From positions 97,427-161,426 of the forward strand of contig NZ_LT635834.1 of NCBI RefSeq assembly GCF_900128475.1: DNA of 64,000 nucleotides. The letters are read 5' to 3'. Positions 17,710 through 27,108 of this stretch are shown here, one piece after another. Positions within the stretch are counted from its first letter, which is position 1; each line of letters starts with the position of its first letter. The position numbers and the translations under genes were made by a program. Below the pieces are notes generated by a model. The model did not search any database, was not told the DNA's origin, and worked only from the letters and a program-made list of their open reading frames with translations. This stretch comes from Mediterranea massiliensis (GTDB taxonomy: Bacteria; Bacteroidota; Bacteroidia; Bacteroidales; Bacteroidaceae).

Positions 17710-19065
17710 TCAGGATACAGCCGTGAAGACCGTCCGCTTCATCCGCCGGTAGACGTAGACAAAGGCGGGAATGAGGAAGGCGTCGGCAAAAATCCAGGCG
17801 GTGGGGTCGCCGAAGCAGACGGCCAGATAGCCCCACGCAGGTACTGCAATGACGCTGACCAGGATACGGGCAATCATCTCGGATACGCCCGAAAGCATGG
17901 CCAGGTTGGTGAAGCCGGAACCCTGAATGGTGTAGCGCAGAATGCAGAGCACGCCCAGCACGGGGAAGAAGCAGACAGCCGTATGGAGGAACAGCACGGC
18001 GTCCGCCAGAATCTCGACCTCGGAGGCATCGACAAACAGCCGGACAAACATGCGCGAACCCGGCATGAGGACACAGAAGGTGAAGACCCAATAGACCATC
18101 ATCATCAGCGCACTGGACTTCACGCCCTGCCAGATGCGCTGGGGCTTGCCCGCCCCGTAGTTCTGCCCGGCAAAGGTGGCCATGGCGATGCCCAGACTCT
18201 CGAAGGGACACATGAAGAACATCTTGATGCGGATAGCAGCCGAATAGGCGGCCACGCAGGCGGTGCCCAACGCGTTGTTGGCACTCTGGAGCATGATGCT
18301 GCCGATGGCGGTGATGGAGAACTGGAGTCCCATGGGCACACCGATGGAAAGCATCGTGCGGGCCAGGCGGCTGTCGAAGCGGCGTTCGGCCGGCATGGTG
18401 CGGAGAATGTCGAAATGGCGCATCATGTAGAAATAGCAAAGGACGGCAGACACGCCCTGGGCCACCAGCGTGGCAATGGCGGCACCGGCCACGCCCCAGC
18501 CCAGCACGAGGATGCAGAAGAGGTCGAGCACGATGTTGAGCACGGTGGAGAAGAGCAGGAACCAGAAAGGTGTCTTGCTGTCGCCCAACGCACGGATGAT
18601 GCTGGACAGGAGGTTGTAGAAGAAGGTGCAGGGGATGCCGATGAAGGTAATCAGCAGGTAGTAGTAGGCATCGGTGAAGATATTCTCGGGCGTGCGGATC
18701 AGGTGCAGGATCCAGTTGCAGAGCAGGGCAGTAACCACCGCCAGCGACAGGGACATGAACGCCGCCAGCTTGAGGCTGACCGCCACATAACGGCGCATGG
18801 TTACGTAGTCGCGCGCACCGAACTTCTGGGCCACGGGGATGCCGAAGCCTCCGCAACAGCCGTTGCAGAAACCCAGAATCAGGAAAACCACCGACGTGCT
18901 GGCACCCACCGCCGCCAGCGGATTGATGCCCAGAAACTTTCCGACGATGGCAGCGTCGACCATCGAATAGGTCTGCTGCAACAGGTTGCCCATCAGCAGG
19001 GGCAATGCAAAATAAAAGATTTGCGGCAGGGTGCGTCCCTCCGTCATTTCCACCGACTTGGCCAT
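17710..19065 (-). CDS. MATE-family multidrug/Na+ antiporter
   Basis: Twelve-helix efflux transporter of 451 residues with the MATE duplication: the first half opens LPQIFYFALPLLMGNLLQQTYSMVDAAIVGKFLG, the second half near LLARTMLSIGVPMGLQF and FAGQNYGAGKPQRIWQG. These are hallmark NorM/DinF-type segments. It probably exports cationic compounds using an ion gradient; the substrate cannot be named. The start MAKSVEMTEG at 19065 gives the usual length. The gene runs into the repeat array just after its stop, and is divergent from the metal ATPase operon. Confidence 0.92.
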   Translation of the reverse strand: MAKSVEMTEGRTLPQIFYFALPLLMGNLLQQTYSMVDAAIVGKFLGINPLAAVGASTSVVFLILGFCNGCCGGFGIPVAQKFGARDYVTMRRYVAVSLKLAAFMSLSLAVVTALLCNWILHLIRTPENIFTDAYYYLLITFIGIPCTFFYNLLSSIIRALGDSKTPFWFLLFSTVLNIVLDLFCILVLGWGVAGAAIATLVAQGVSAVLCYFYMMRHFDILRTMPAERRFDSRLARTMLSIGVPMGLQFSITAIGSIMLQSANNALGTACVAAYSAAIRIKMFFMCPFESLGIAMATFAGQNYGAGKPQRIWQGVKSSALMMMVYWVFTFCVLMPGSRMFVRLFVDASEVEILADAVLFLHTAVCFFPVLGVLCILRYTIQGSGFTNLAMLSGVSEMIARILVSVIAVPAWGYLAVCFGDPTAWIFADAFLIPAFVYVYRRMKRTVFTAVS

Positions 19066-19189
19066 GTAAATATCCTCCTGAATTCGGGCGCAAAATTAGT
19101 AAAAAAAGAGACGCAGGCGAATTGATTTATATCAAATACCACAGACTTCCCGGCATAAAAGGGAGCTGTGACACCCGGCACCCGCAGTT

Positions 19190-19224
19190 TGCAACCCGGT
19201 TGCATCCGCAAAGCCTTACCTTTG
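19190..19224 (+). promoter_or_regulatory. Fur-type 7-1-7 operator and -7 box of the metal-efflux operon
   Basis: TGCAACC-C-GGTTGCA (19190-19204) is a perfect 7-1-7 inverted repeat, the geometry of Fur/Zur/PerR boxes. It covers the -33 position of a promoter whose -7 box TACCTTTG lies at 19217-19224. The second gene of the operon is a Fur-family protein, so autoregulation is a reasonable inference. Confidence 0.65.
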
Positions 19225-19254
19225 CAGCAGGAAAACAATCAAATCATTACGAAT

Positions 19255-21195
19255 ATGAGTTGCCACTGTTGTTCACACGAGTCTGCACACGCCGCCTGCT
19301 GCAGACAGAAAAGTTTCATGGAAGAGTATGGACGGATGCTGCTGTCGGCCTTGCTGCTGGCCGCCGGCATGACGCTCCACGCCACGGACGCCGCCTTCTT
19401 CGGCCATCGGGGCGTGGCCGCCCTGTGGTACCTGGCCGCCTACCTGCCCGTGGCCCTGCCCGTGCTGAAGGAGGCTTGGGAGGGACTGGCCCGGCGGGAA
19501 TACTTCAACGAGTTCACGCTGATGTTTATCGCCACCGTCGGCGCCTTTGCCATCGGCGAATATCCCGAAGGCGTGGCGGTGATGCTGTTCTACTCGCTGG
19601 GAGAGCACTTCCAGGACAAGGCGGTGAGCAAAGCCCGACGGAACATCAGCGCCCTGCTCGACATCCGGCCCGAAAGGGCAGCCGTGGTCCGCAACGGACA
19701 GGTCGTGGAGGTGCCGCCGCAGGACGTCCATCCGGGCGAGGTCATCGAAGTGAAGGCCGGCGGACGGGTGCCGCTCGACGGAACGCTGTGCAACGAAAGC
19801 GCTACCTTCAACACGGCAGCCCTGACGGGCGAAAGCCTGCCCCGCGACATCAACAAGGACGGCGAAGTGCTGGCAGGCATGATTTCGACAGGACGGACGG
19901 TACAGATCCGCGTCACCCGCCCCTTTACCGACAGTGCCCTGTCGCGCATCCTGCGCATGGTACAGGACGCTTCGGAACGGAAAGCGCCCGCCGAGCTCTT
20001 CATCCGCAAGTTTGCCCGCATCTATACGCCCGCCGTCACCGGACTGGCCGTCCTCATCGTGCTGCTGCCCTGGCTCTGGTCGCTGTACAGCGCGACGTTC
20101 ACCTACCTCTTCAGCGACTGGCTCTACCGCGCACTGGTCTTTCTGGTGGTGTCGTGTCCCTGTGCGCTGGTCATCAGCATCCCGCTGAGCTACTTCGGCG
20201 GCATCGGAGCGGCCTCCCGGCGGGGCATCCTGTTCAAGGGAAGCAACTACCTGGACGCCATCACCCGGGTCAACACGGTCGTCTTCGACAAGACCGGCAC
20301 CCTGACCCGCGGCGAATTTGACGTACAGGCCTGCGTGCCCCAACCGGGCATTGACGAAGAGCGCCTCATCCGCCTGGCCGCCTCGGCCGAGCAGAACAGC
20401 ACCCACCCGCTGGCGGCAGGCCTGAAACGCTATGCACAGGCCCGGCACATAGCACTGCAACCGGTATCGGACGTCGAAGAGCTGGCCGGATGCGGCGTGC
20501 AGGCCACCGTCGACGGACAGACGGTACTAGTGGGCAACACCCGCCTGCTGGACCGCAAGGGCATCGCCTACCCGGCAGACCTGCACCAGGCTGCGGGCAC
20601 AACGGTAGCCTGCGCCGTGGAAGGGAAGTACATCGGCCATCTGCTGCTGGCCGACACCCTGAAAGCGGATGCCCGGCAGGCCATCGACAACCTGAAAGCC
20701 TTAAATATCAAAAATATTCAGATACTTTCGGGCGACAAACAGACGATTGTCACTAACTTTGCAAAGCAGCTGGGCATCGACCAAGCCTACGGAGACCTGC
20801 TGCCCGAAGGAAAGGTGCAGCACATGGAGCAGTTGCGGAAGGACGACACCTGCCGGACGGCCTTTGCCGGCGACGGCATCAACGACGCCCCCGCCCTGGC
20901 CCTGAGCCACGTGGGCATCGCCATGGGACAATGGGGAAGCGACGCCGCCATCGAGACGGCCGACGTCGTGATACAGAACGACCAGCCCTCGCGCATCGCC
21001 ACCGCCATCCGGGCCGGAAGGCTGACCAGACGCATCGTCTGGCAGAACATCACCCTGGCTCTGGGCGTGAAGGCAGTGGTACTGGTACTGGGAGCCCTGG
21101 GAGCGGCCACGCTGTGGGAAGCCGTGTTTGCCGACGTAGGCGTAGCCCTGCTGGCCGTGCTGAACGCCATGCGGATACAAAAACTGATGAAATGA
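19255..21195 (+). CDS. Zn/Cd/Pb-type P1B ATPase (heavy-metal exporter)
   Basis: Metal-exporting P-type ATPase, 646 residues. The actuator TGES motif (about 191-194), the membrane metal site CPC (Cys301, Cys303, in VVSCPCALVIS), the phosphorylated Asp345 in DKTGTLT, the HP dipeptide in STHPLAAGL and GDGINDAPAL are all present. CPC with this surrounding fits the ZntA/CadA subclass rather than copper ATPases. There is no ferredoxin-like metal-binding domain; instead the first 16 residues (MSCHCCSHESAHAACC) are a short Cys/His cluster. The ATG at 19255 is chosen because it starts this cluster. The stop overlaps the start of the Fur-like gene (ATGA), so the two are coupled. Confidence 0.93.
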   Translation: MSCHCCSHESAHAACCRQKSFMEEYGRMLLSALLLAAGMTLHATDAAFFGHRGVAALWYLAAYLPVALPVLKEAWEGLARREYFNEFTLMFIATVGAFAIGEYPEGVAVMLFYSLGEHFQDKAVSKARRNISALLDIRPERAAVVRNGQVVEVPPQDVHPGEVIEVKAGGRVPLDGTLCNESATFNTAALTGESLPRDINKDGEVLAGMISTGRTVQIRVTRPFTDSALSRILRMVQDASERKAPAELFIRKFARIYTPAVTGLAVLIVLLPWLWSLYSATFTYLFSDWLYRALVFLVVSCPCALVISIPLSYFGGIGAASRRGILFKGSNYLDAITRVNTVVFDKTGTLTRGEFDVQACVPQPGIDEERLIRLAASAEQNSTHPLAAGLKRYAQARHIALQPVSDVEELAGCGVQATVDGQTVLVGNTRLLDRKGIAYPADLHQAAGTTVACAVEGKYIGHLLLADTLKADARQAIDNLKALNIKNIQILSGDKQTIVTNFAKQLGIDQAYGDLLPEGKVQHMEQLRKDDTCRTAFAGDGINDAPALALSHVGIAMGQWGSDAAIETADVVIQNDQPSRIATAIRAGRLTRRIVWQNITLALGVKAVVLVLGALGAATLWEAVFADVGVALLAVLNAMRIQKLMK

Positions 21196-21653
21196 AAAAA
21201 CAAACCGATATGGAAGACTCCACTTGTCTGGACCTGCTGGCCCAGCGTGAAATACAACCGACAGCCATCCGGCTGCTGGTACTGAAAGCCATGATGCAGG
21301 CCAAGCAGTCGGTTTCGCTGGCCGACCTGGAAGACCGACTCGACACGGTAGACCGGTCGAGCATCTTCCGCACCCTCACCCTCTTTCTGTCGCACCACCT
21401 CATCCACAGCATCGACGACGGGACGGGGTCGTTCAAGTATGCCGTATGCAGCTCGTCGTGCTCGTGCGAGGTGAACGACCTGCACACCCACTTCCACTGC
21501 GAGAAGTGCAACCGCACCTTCTGCTTCACCAACATACCCACCCCGATGGTGACGCTGCCCGAAGGATTCAGCCTGCACAGCATCAACTATGTGCTGAAAG
21601 GCATCTGTCCGGACTGTGCAGCCCGGGAGAAGGCCCGCAAGGACCGCTCCTGA
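21192..21653 (+). CDS. Fur-family metal-responsive repressor
   Basis: A 153-residue Fur/Zur/PerR-type regulator. The N-terminal winged helix (PTAIRLLVLKAM, SSIFRTLTLFLSHHLI) is followed by a metal-binding half with Cys103/Cys106 (HCEKCNRTF) and Cys139/Cys142 (CPDC), the structural zinc site. An extra Cys/His cluster (Cys86, 90, 92; His98, 100, 102) lies in front of it and is unusually dense. It overlaps the ATPase stop by four bases and a 7-1-7 palindrome sits in the shared promoter, so it probably represses the operon until zinc or a similar metal rises. Whether it acts as a zinc, cadmium or other sensor is not decidable here. Confidence 0.9.
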   Translation: MKKQTDMEDSTCLDLLAQREIQPTAIRLLVLKAMMQAKQSVSLADLEDRLDTVDRSSIFRTLTLFLSHHLIHSIDDGTGSFKYAVCSSSCSCEVNDLHTHFHCEKCNRTFCFTNIPTPMVTLPEGFSLHSINYVLKGICPDCAAREKARKDRS

Positions 21654-21695
21654 AAACGGCGCACGTCCAGACAGACGAACCAGCCACCCCGCCGC

Positions 21696-23006
21696 TTACC
21701 AACGGTTCTTCACCGTACGGCGGCCGTAATACACAATCACTACAAAGCAGATGAAAGGCAGGATGAAGGACAGGTTGACCGCTGGGAAACCGGCCACTTC
21801 CTTCATGTCGATAATCAGGGCCTGCAAGGGAGGCAGCACGGAACCGCCCAGAATGGCCATAATCAGACCGGCAGCTCCGAACTTAGCATCTTCGCCCAGC
21901 CCCTTCAGCGCGATGCCGTAGATGGTGGGGAACATCAGGGACATGCAGGCCGAAACAGCTACCAGCGAATACAGGCCGTAGATGTTCTGCAGGAAGATGG
22001 TGCCCAACGTGAAGAGGCCGCCCAGCACCGCCAGAATCATCAGCAAACGCCCGGCATTGAGATAGCGGAGCATGAAGGTGCAGACAAAGCGGCTGATGCA
22101 GAAGATAACCATCGCCACAATGTTGTACTGCTGGGAAAGGACTTCCGCCGCCTTCTCCTCCATGCCCTGCGACATGAAGAGGCGCGTACCATACTGGATG
22201 ATGAACGTCCAGCACATGATTTGCGCGCCCACGTAGAAGAACTGGGCAATGACTCCCTCGCGGTAACGGGGCTTGGTAAAGATGCGCTTCAAGGTTGGGA
22301 TGAAGTTGATGTAATGGTTCTCTTCACCGTTCTTGGGCATCCTGACCAGACGGATGACAATCAGCATGAGCAGGATGACCAGGCCAATGGCCAGATAAGG
22401 GGCTATCAGCACACTGAGGTCGGCCTCCTTGATGGCCTCAAACTCCTGCTCGTTGAGCAGGGCGCGGTCGGCCGTATCCAGGGGATGGAGACGCGCCTGA
22501 ATGAAATTCATGGCCACGAACATGCCCAGCAGGGAGCCCATCGGGTTGAACGACTGGGCCAGGTTCAGACGACGCGTGGCCGTCTCCTCGGTACCCATGG
22601 AGAGAATGTAGGGGTTACAACTGGTTTCCAGGAAGGAAAGGCCGCAGGTCAGAATGAAATAGGCTATCAGGAAGGGATAATACTCGCCCGTCATCTTGGC
22701 CGGAAAGAAGAGGAAGGCACCGAACGCATACAGTCCCAGCCCCAACAGGACACCGGCCTTGTAGGAAAAGCGGCGGATAAACATGGCCGCCGGGAAAGCC
22801 ATGGCGAAATAACCGCCGTAAAAGGCTACCTGCACCAACGCCCCGTCGGTGGCGCTCATACGGAAAATCTTGGAAAATGCCTTGACCATCGGATTGGTAA
22901 TGTCGTTGGCAAACCCCCAAAGGGCAAAACAGGAGGTTATCAGAATAAAAGGAATCAAATAGTTGACTCCGTCCTTCGACAAGATGGACTCTTTACTGTG
23001 TTTCAT
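21696..23006 (-). CDS. fucP: L-fucose:H+ symporter FucP
   Basis: MFS sugar permease of the FucP family (436 residues, about twelve helices). Characteristic segments are the opening YLIPFILITSCFALWGFAND, LVQVAFYGGYFAMAFPAA (helix 2) and LETSCNPYILSMGTEETATR, the loop after helix 4 typical of fucose permeases. It is the last gene of the leftward fucose locus (fucR, fucI, fucA, kinase, fucP) but has 126 bases upstream containing a possible own -7 box, so it may also be expressed separately. Related permeases can carry other 6-deoxy sugars, but the context points to fucose. Confidence 0.93.
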   Translation of the reverse strand: MKHSKESILSKDGVNYLIPFILITSCFALWGFANDITNPMVKAFSKIFRMSATDGALVQVAFYGGYFAMAFPAAMFIRRFSYKAGVLLGLGLYAFGAFLFFPAKMTGEYYPFLIAYFILTCGLSFLETSCNPYILSMGTEETATRRLNLAQSFNPMGSLLGMFVAMNFIQARLHPLDTADRALLNEQEFEAIKEADLSVLIAPYLAIGLVILLMLIVIRLVRMPKNGEENHYINFIPTLKRIFTKPRYREGVIAQFFYVGAQIMCWTFIIQYGTRLFMSQGMEEKAAEVLSQQYNIVAMVIFCISRFVCTFMLRYLNAGRLLMILAVLGGLFTLGTIFLQNIYGLYSLVAVSACMSLMFPTIYGIALKGLGEDAKFGAAGLIMAILGGSVLPPLQALIIDMKEVAGFPAVNLSFILPFICFVVIVYYGRRTVKNRW

Positions 23007-23077
23007 GGTTGCATATTGATATAAACTTCACTTCATAATTGGGTCAGACGATGCTGCCGCCCTTCATTTTGCAGGTA

Positions 23078-23085
23078 CAAATATA
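23078..23085 (-). promoter_or_regulatory. Possible -7 box before fucP
   Basis: Leftward TATATTTG fits TAnnTTTG in the 126-base gap between the kinase and fucP. No clear -33 box. Confidence 0.4.
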
Positions 23086-23132
23086 GGACAAAAGCAATAG
23101 CATCCGTACAGACATCCGTTATTTTTTTCGAT

Positions 23133-24569
23133 TTATTTCCGGGGATAATACAACTGCGAGGCGAAACTCCGCGCAACGATGCCGCGCAATTCGTCGAGCC
23201 CGGCAACCTCTCCCTTGGCCATGGCCTGCGTCAGGATGTTGCCGATGGCAGTCGCCTCCACCGGTCCGGCCTGGACGGGGATGCCCAGGGCATCGGCCGT
23301 CAGCTGGTTGAGCAGGCGGTTCTGCGAGCCGCCGCCGATGATGTTCAGCCGACTGACAGGAGCCGGAAGCAGTCGGTTCAGACGGCTGACAGCGTCCTTG
23401 TATTTGAGGGCCAACGACTGCAACACGCACTTCATCATTTCCGCCTTGCCCTGCGGCTGCGGCAACCCATGCTCGCGGCAGTAGCCGAGAATGGCCGCTT
23501 CCATATTCCCGGGATTCATGAAGCAGGCATCGTCCACCGGAATGCAGGCAGTGACAACGGCAGATTCGGCCTGCGGAATCAGTTCGTCGTAGGTCTGTTC
23601 CTCCCCGCGCTGTTTCCACTCGGCCATCAGGCGCTGTACAATCCACAAGCCTGTAATGTTCTGGAGGAAACAGATGCGGCCTCCTACTCCACCTTCGTTG
23701 GTGAACGGGGCCAACCGTGCCTCTTCGGTCAGAATGGGTTCGTCGAGCTCCACTCCCAGCAGCGACCAGGTACCCGAACTCAGGAAAGCCACCGTATCGT
23801 CGGTTACCGGAACGGCTGCCACCGCACTGGCCGTATCGTGCGAGCCGACCGCAATGACATCGACCGCGCCCAGTCCCGTCTCGCGGGCCACTTCGTCCGT
23901 CAGCCTGCCCCGCACGGTGCCGGGCATCACCAGCCGCCCGAACAGATGCTCGGGAAGTCCCAACGCACGGGCTGTATCTACCGACCAGCAGCGTCCGCGG
24001 GCATCCAGCAGTTCGGAAGTGGAAGCAATGCTGTACTCCGTATCGGCGACACCGGTCAGAAAGTAGCTGAACAGGTCGGGCATGAAGAGCAGCTTGTCGG
24101 CCACGGCCAGTTGCGGGTCGCCGGCTTCCTTCATGCTGTAGAGCTGGAACAGGGTATTGATGGGCATCACCTGGATACCGGTAGTCCGGTAATGGTCGCG
24201 AGGATCGAGCTGCCGGAAAACCTTGTCGGGCACTCCGTCCGTACGGCTGTCGCGGTAACACACCGGATTGCCCAGCAGGTTGCCGTTCTTGTCTATCAGC
24301 CCGAAATCAACACCCCAGGTATCTATTCCTATGCCTTTTACGGCATATCCCCTGCGGGCCGCCTCTTTCAACCCGTTCATCATCTCGGCAAACAGCGCCG
24401 GGAAATCCCAGTAAAGATGTTTCCCCAGCTTCACCTGACGGTTGGGAAAACGGTACACTTCCTCCAGCTCCAGTTTCCCCTGGAAGAGGGAACCGGCCAT
24501 AACACGGCCACTCCCCCCTCCAAAGTCCACTGCCAGATAAGTGTTCTTGACAACGGTGTTATTTTTCAT
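23133..24569 (-). CDS. fucK: L-fuculokinase / rhamnulokinase-like FGGY kinase
   Basis: FGGY-family sugar kinase (478 residues) that should phosphorylate L-fuculose. Visible motifs are the N-terminal phosphate loop YLAVDFGGGSGRV, IDTWGVDFGLID, the second-domain GSHDTASAV and LSSGTWSLLG and the C-terminal IIGGGSQNRLLNQL. By sequence it resembles rhamnulokinase RhaB, but it sits between fucA and fucP, the position of the fucose kinase in Bacteroides, so the fuculokinase assignment rests on context. It begins 18 bases after the fucA stop. Confidence 0.85.
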   Translation of the reverse strand: MKNNTVVKNTYLAVDFGGGSGRVMAGSLFQGKLELEEVYRFPNRQVKLGKHLYWDFPALFAEMMNGLKEAARRGYAVKGIGIDTWGVDFGLIDKNGNLLGNPVCYRDSRTDGVPDKVFRQLDPRDHYRTTGIQVMPINTLFQLYSMKEAGDPQLAVADKLLFMPDLFSYFLTGVADTEYSIASTSELLDARGRCWSVDTARALGLPEHLFGRLVMPGTVRGRLTDEVARETGLGAVDVIAVGSHDTASAVAAVPVTDDTVAFLSSGTWSLLGVELDEPILTEEARLAPFTNEGGVGGRICFLQNITGLWIVQRLMAEWKQRGEEQTYDELIPQAESAVVTACIPVDDACFMNPGNMEAAILGYCREHGLPQPQGKAEMMKCVLQSLALKYKDAVSRLNRLLPAPVSRLNIIGGGSQNRLLNQLTADALGIPVQAGPVEATAIGNILTQAMAKGEVAGLDELRGIVARSFASQLYYPRK

Positions 24570-24587
24570 GGTATCGGTTTCTTGAAC

Positions 24588-25226
24588 TTATTTGGTCTTT
24601 TTGCCCAGTACATACACTTCCAGGTCGTCTATCTCGGCAGGCGACAGCACCTCATAGGCACCGCCCGACTGAATGATGATACGGCAGGCCATTTCAAAGA
24701 ACATGGCCCGTTCGAAGACTTCATCGAAGTCCTTGCCGCAGACCACCTGGCCATGCTTGGCCAGCAGGATGGAATTATGGTCGCGCATGGCGGCCACCAC
24801 AGCGGCGGCCAGTTCCTTGGAACCGGGACGATAGTAAGGGATCAACGGGATTTCGGAACCTACGTGACAAGGTATTTCGGCCGTTACGTTGAAGTTGGTC
24901 GGCCGGTTCTTCATGCAGGACACCACCGTGGCATATTCCGACTGGAAGTGGAACACCACATTCACATCGGGACGCTCCCGAAGGATGCCCAGATGGAAAC
25001 CGCTCTCCATCGAGGGTTTCACGCCGTTGACCGATGTTCCGTCGGCAATATTGCAGACGGCCACATTCTCCCGCTTCAAGGACGGTACCCACGAACCGGT
25101 ACCGGAAACCAGGGCCTGGTCGCCGATGCGCCACGACAGGTTGCCACTGCTGCAAATGGTCAGCCGGGCATCGCCACAGCGATGGGCCTGGGCTATAAAC
25201 TGTTGGATTTGTTCTTCTGTTATCAT
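24588..25226 (-). CDS. fucA: L-fuculose-1-phosphate aldolase
   Basis: Zinc-dependent class II aldolase (212 residues) splitting L-fuculose-1-phosphate into dihydroxyacetone phosphate and L-lactaldehyde. Features: SSGNLSWRIGDQALVSGTGSW (phosphate binding), the catalytic acidic residue and HFQSEYATVVSC, whose His is part of the zinc site, and LAKHGQVVCGKDF for the third His. The size matches E. coli FucA. It lies 17 bases downstream of fucI and 18 bases upstream of the kinase, firmly inside the operon. Confidence 0.93.
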   Translation of the reverse strand: MITEEQIQQFIAQAHRCGDARLTICSSGNLSWRIGDQALVSGTGSWVPSLKRENVAVCNIADGTSVNGVKPSMESGFHLGILRERPDVNVVFHFQSEYATVVSCMKNRPTNFNVTAEIPCHVGSEIPLIPYYRPGSKELAAAVVAAMRDHNSILLAKHGQVVCGKDFDEVFERAMFFEMACRIIIQSGGAYEVLSPAEIDDLEVYVLGKKTK

Positions 25227-25243
25227 AGCTGTTGACGGTTGAA

Positions 25244-27019
25244 TTATTTGTAAATGGGACCATAGGTAGCGCAGGCACGGTAATCGGCACCTTCCTTGTC
25301 CATGCCGAAGGCGTTCCAGGCAGCCGGACGGAAAATCTTCTCATCGTCCACATTGTGCATGCAGACCGGAATGCGGAGGATGGAAGCCATCGTTATCAGA
25401 TCCTGACCGATGTGGCCGTAACTGATGGCACCGTGGTTGGCTCCCCAGTTGTTCATCACGGAATAGACGTCCTTGAAAGCCGGCTTGTCGCACAGACGGG
25501 GCACGAACCAGGTAGTGGGCCAAGTGGGATCGGTACGCATGTTCAGCTTTTCGTGGATTTCGGGATCGATGGTCACGGTCCAGCCTTCGGCTATCTGAAG
25601 CACGGGGCCGAGGCCTTTCACCAGGTTCAGACGCATCATCGTGACAGGCATGCCGCCTTTGGAAAGGAAGTTGGACGAGAAGCCGCCTCCACGGAAGTAG
25701 TCGCGGTCGGCCGGATACCAGGTCGTAGCCTTCAGGCAGTTGTCCACGTCGGCCTGGGTCAGGTTCCAAGGCTCCTTCATCACGGGGTTTCCGGCTTCGT
25801 CGACCGACTGGCCCGAACCGTCGAGCGTCGTGGCGCCGGAGTTGATGAGGTGGATGATGCCGTTGGCAGCCAGGCCGGTCAGCTCCTTGCCTGTGACACG
25901 CTTCACGGCTTCGGGACTCCAATAGGTACGCACGTCGGAGAAAATCTGGGCACGATTGGTCAACAGATGGCCGAAGAGCATGGCCACGCCGTTGCAGGCA
26001 TCGTTCTCGGTAGCCACCACATAGGCTTCACGGATGCCGTTCCAGTCGAAAGAGGTATTGAGCAGCGCTTCGGGATAGTCGCCGTTGGGATAGAAGTCGG
26101 TCCACTGGCGCTGTCCCTGGAAGCCGGCGGCAATGGCATTGTGTCCCAGCGCCTCTTCCTTGAAGCCCATCTCACGCAGCTTGGGGTTGCCCTGCATCAG
26201 GTCGCGCATGATGATCATCATCTTCACGATGAACTCCCAGTCGGCATCCTTCTGTTCGCGGGTCTTGCGCTTCTCGGGACGGTTCTTGAAGTCCTCGCCT
26301 TCGTTCACCTTGCAATATTTCTCGGTCCAGGCCATTGCCTTGGCATATTCTTCCTTGTCGTAGATGCCCTCCGTCATGCGGCGTATGATTTCGGTCAGGT
26401 CGACCGACTCGTTGCGCATGCCCAGGTATTCCTGGAAGAAGTCGGGATTGACAATGGAGCCGGCAATACCCATCGACACGCTGCCCATCGACAGGTAGGA
26501 CTTGCCGCGCATGGTGGCTACGGCCTGGGCGGCACGGGCAAAGCGGAGAATCTTCTCGGCCACGTCGGCGGGAATGCTGTTGTCGTCCAGGTCCTGCACG
26601 TCATGGCCATAGATGCCGAAAGCGGGCAACCCCTTCTGGGCATGTCCGGCCAAGACGGCGGCCAGATAAACGGCGCCCGGACGCTCCGTACCGTTAAAAC
26701 CCCAGACGGCCTTCGGATAATACGGGTTCATGTCCATGGTCTCGGCACCATAGCACCAGCAGGAGGTCACGGTAATGGTGGAACCTACACCCTCGCGCTC
26801 GAACTTCTCGGCACAGGCCGCGCTCTCGGCCACACGGCCGATGGTGCCGTCGGCTATCACACACTCTACCGGACTGCCGTCGCCGTTCTTCAGGTTGGTG
26901 GAAATCAGCTCGGCCACTGCCTTGGCCAGATTCATGGTCTTTTCTTCCAGACTCTCGCGAACACCGCCCTGACGACCGTCAATGGTGGGGCGGATTCCAA
27001 TTTTGGGATACTTTTTCAT
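25244..27019 (-). CDS. fucI: L-fucose isomerase
   Basis: Mn2+-dependent isomerase converting L-fucose to L-fuculose. From the ATG at 27019 it is 591 residues, the same as E. coli FucI, and starts [20 protein letters not shown], the conserved family opening; a GTG two codons upstream is a less likely start. [21 protein letters not shown] holds metal-binding Glu/Asp residues and [14 protein letters not shown] the later His ligand. First structural gene of the fucose operon, directly downstream of fucR. Confidence 0.96.
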   Translation of the reverse strand: MKKYPKIGIRPTIDGRQGGVRESLEEKTMNLAKAVAELISTNLKNGDGSPVECVIADGTIGRVAESAACAEKFEREGVGSTITVTSCWCYGAETMDMNPYYPKAVWGFNGTERPGAVYLAAVLAGHAQKGLPAFGIYGHDVQDLDDNSIPADVAEKILRFARAAQAVATMRGKSYLSMGSVSMGIAGSIVNPDFFQEYLGMRNESVDLTEIIRRMTEGIYDKEEYAKAMAWTEKYCKVNEGEDFKNRPEKRKTREQKDADWEFIVKMMIIMRDLMQGNPKLREMGFKEEALGHNAIAAGFQGQRQWTDFYPNGDYPEALLNTSFDWNGIREAYVVATENDACNGVAMLFGHLLTNRAQIFSDVRTYWSPEAVKRVTGKELTGLAANGIIHLINSGATTLDGSGQSVDEAGNPVMKEPWNLTQADVDNCLKATTWYPADRDYFRGGGFSSNFLSKGGMPVTMMRLNLVKGLGPVLQIAEGWTVTIDPEIHEKLNMRTDPTWPTTWFVPRLCDKPAFKDVYSVMNNWGANHGAISYGHIGQDLITMASILRIPVCMHNVDDEKIFRPAAWNAFGMDKEGADYRACATYGPIYK

Positions 27020-27108
27020 AATCACAAATTAATGGGTCTAACAAATTAACTTATCCTTTTACTTTTATCTATCTTTATACTGACCTGTGCTGAATATAGA
27101 AAAAAAAA

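Noticed and set aside
23133..24569. Calling the kinase rhaB and the locus a rhamnose operon
   Set aside because: fucI, fucA, fucP and FucR-like regulator surround it; no rhamnose isomerase or aldolase is present.
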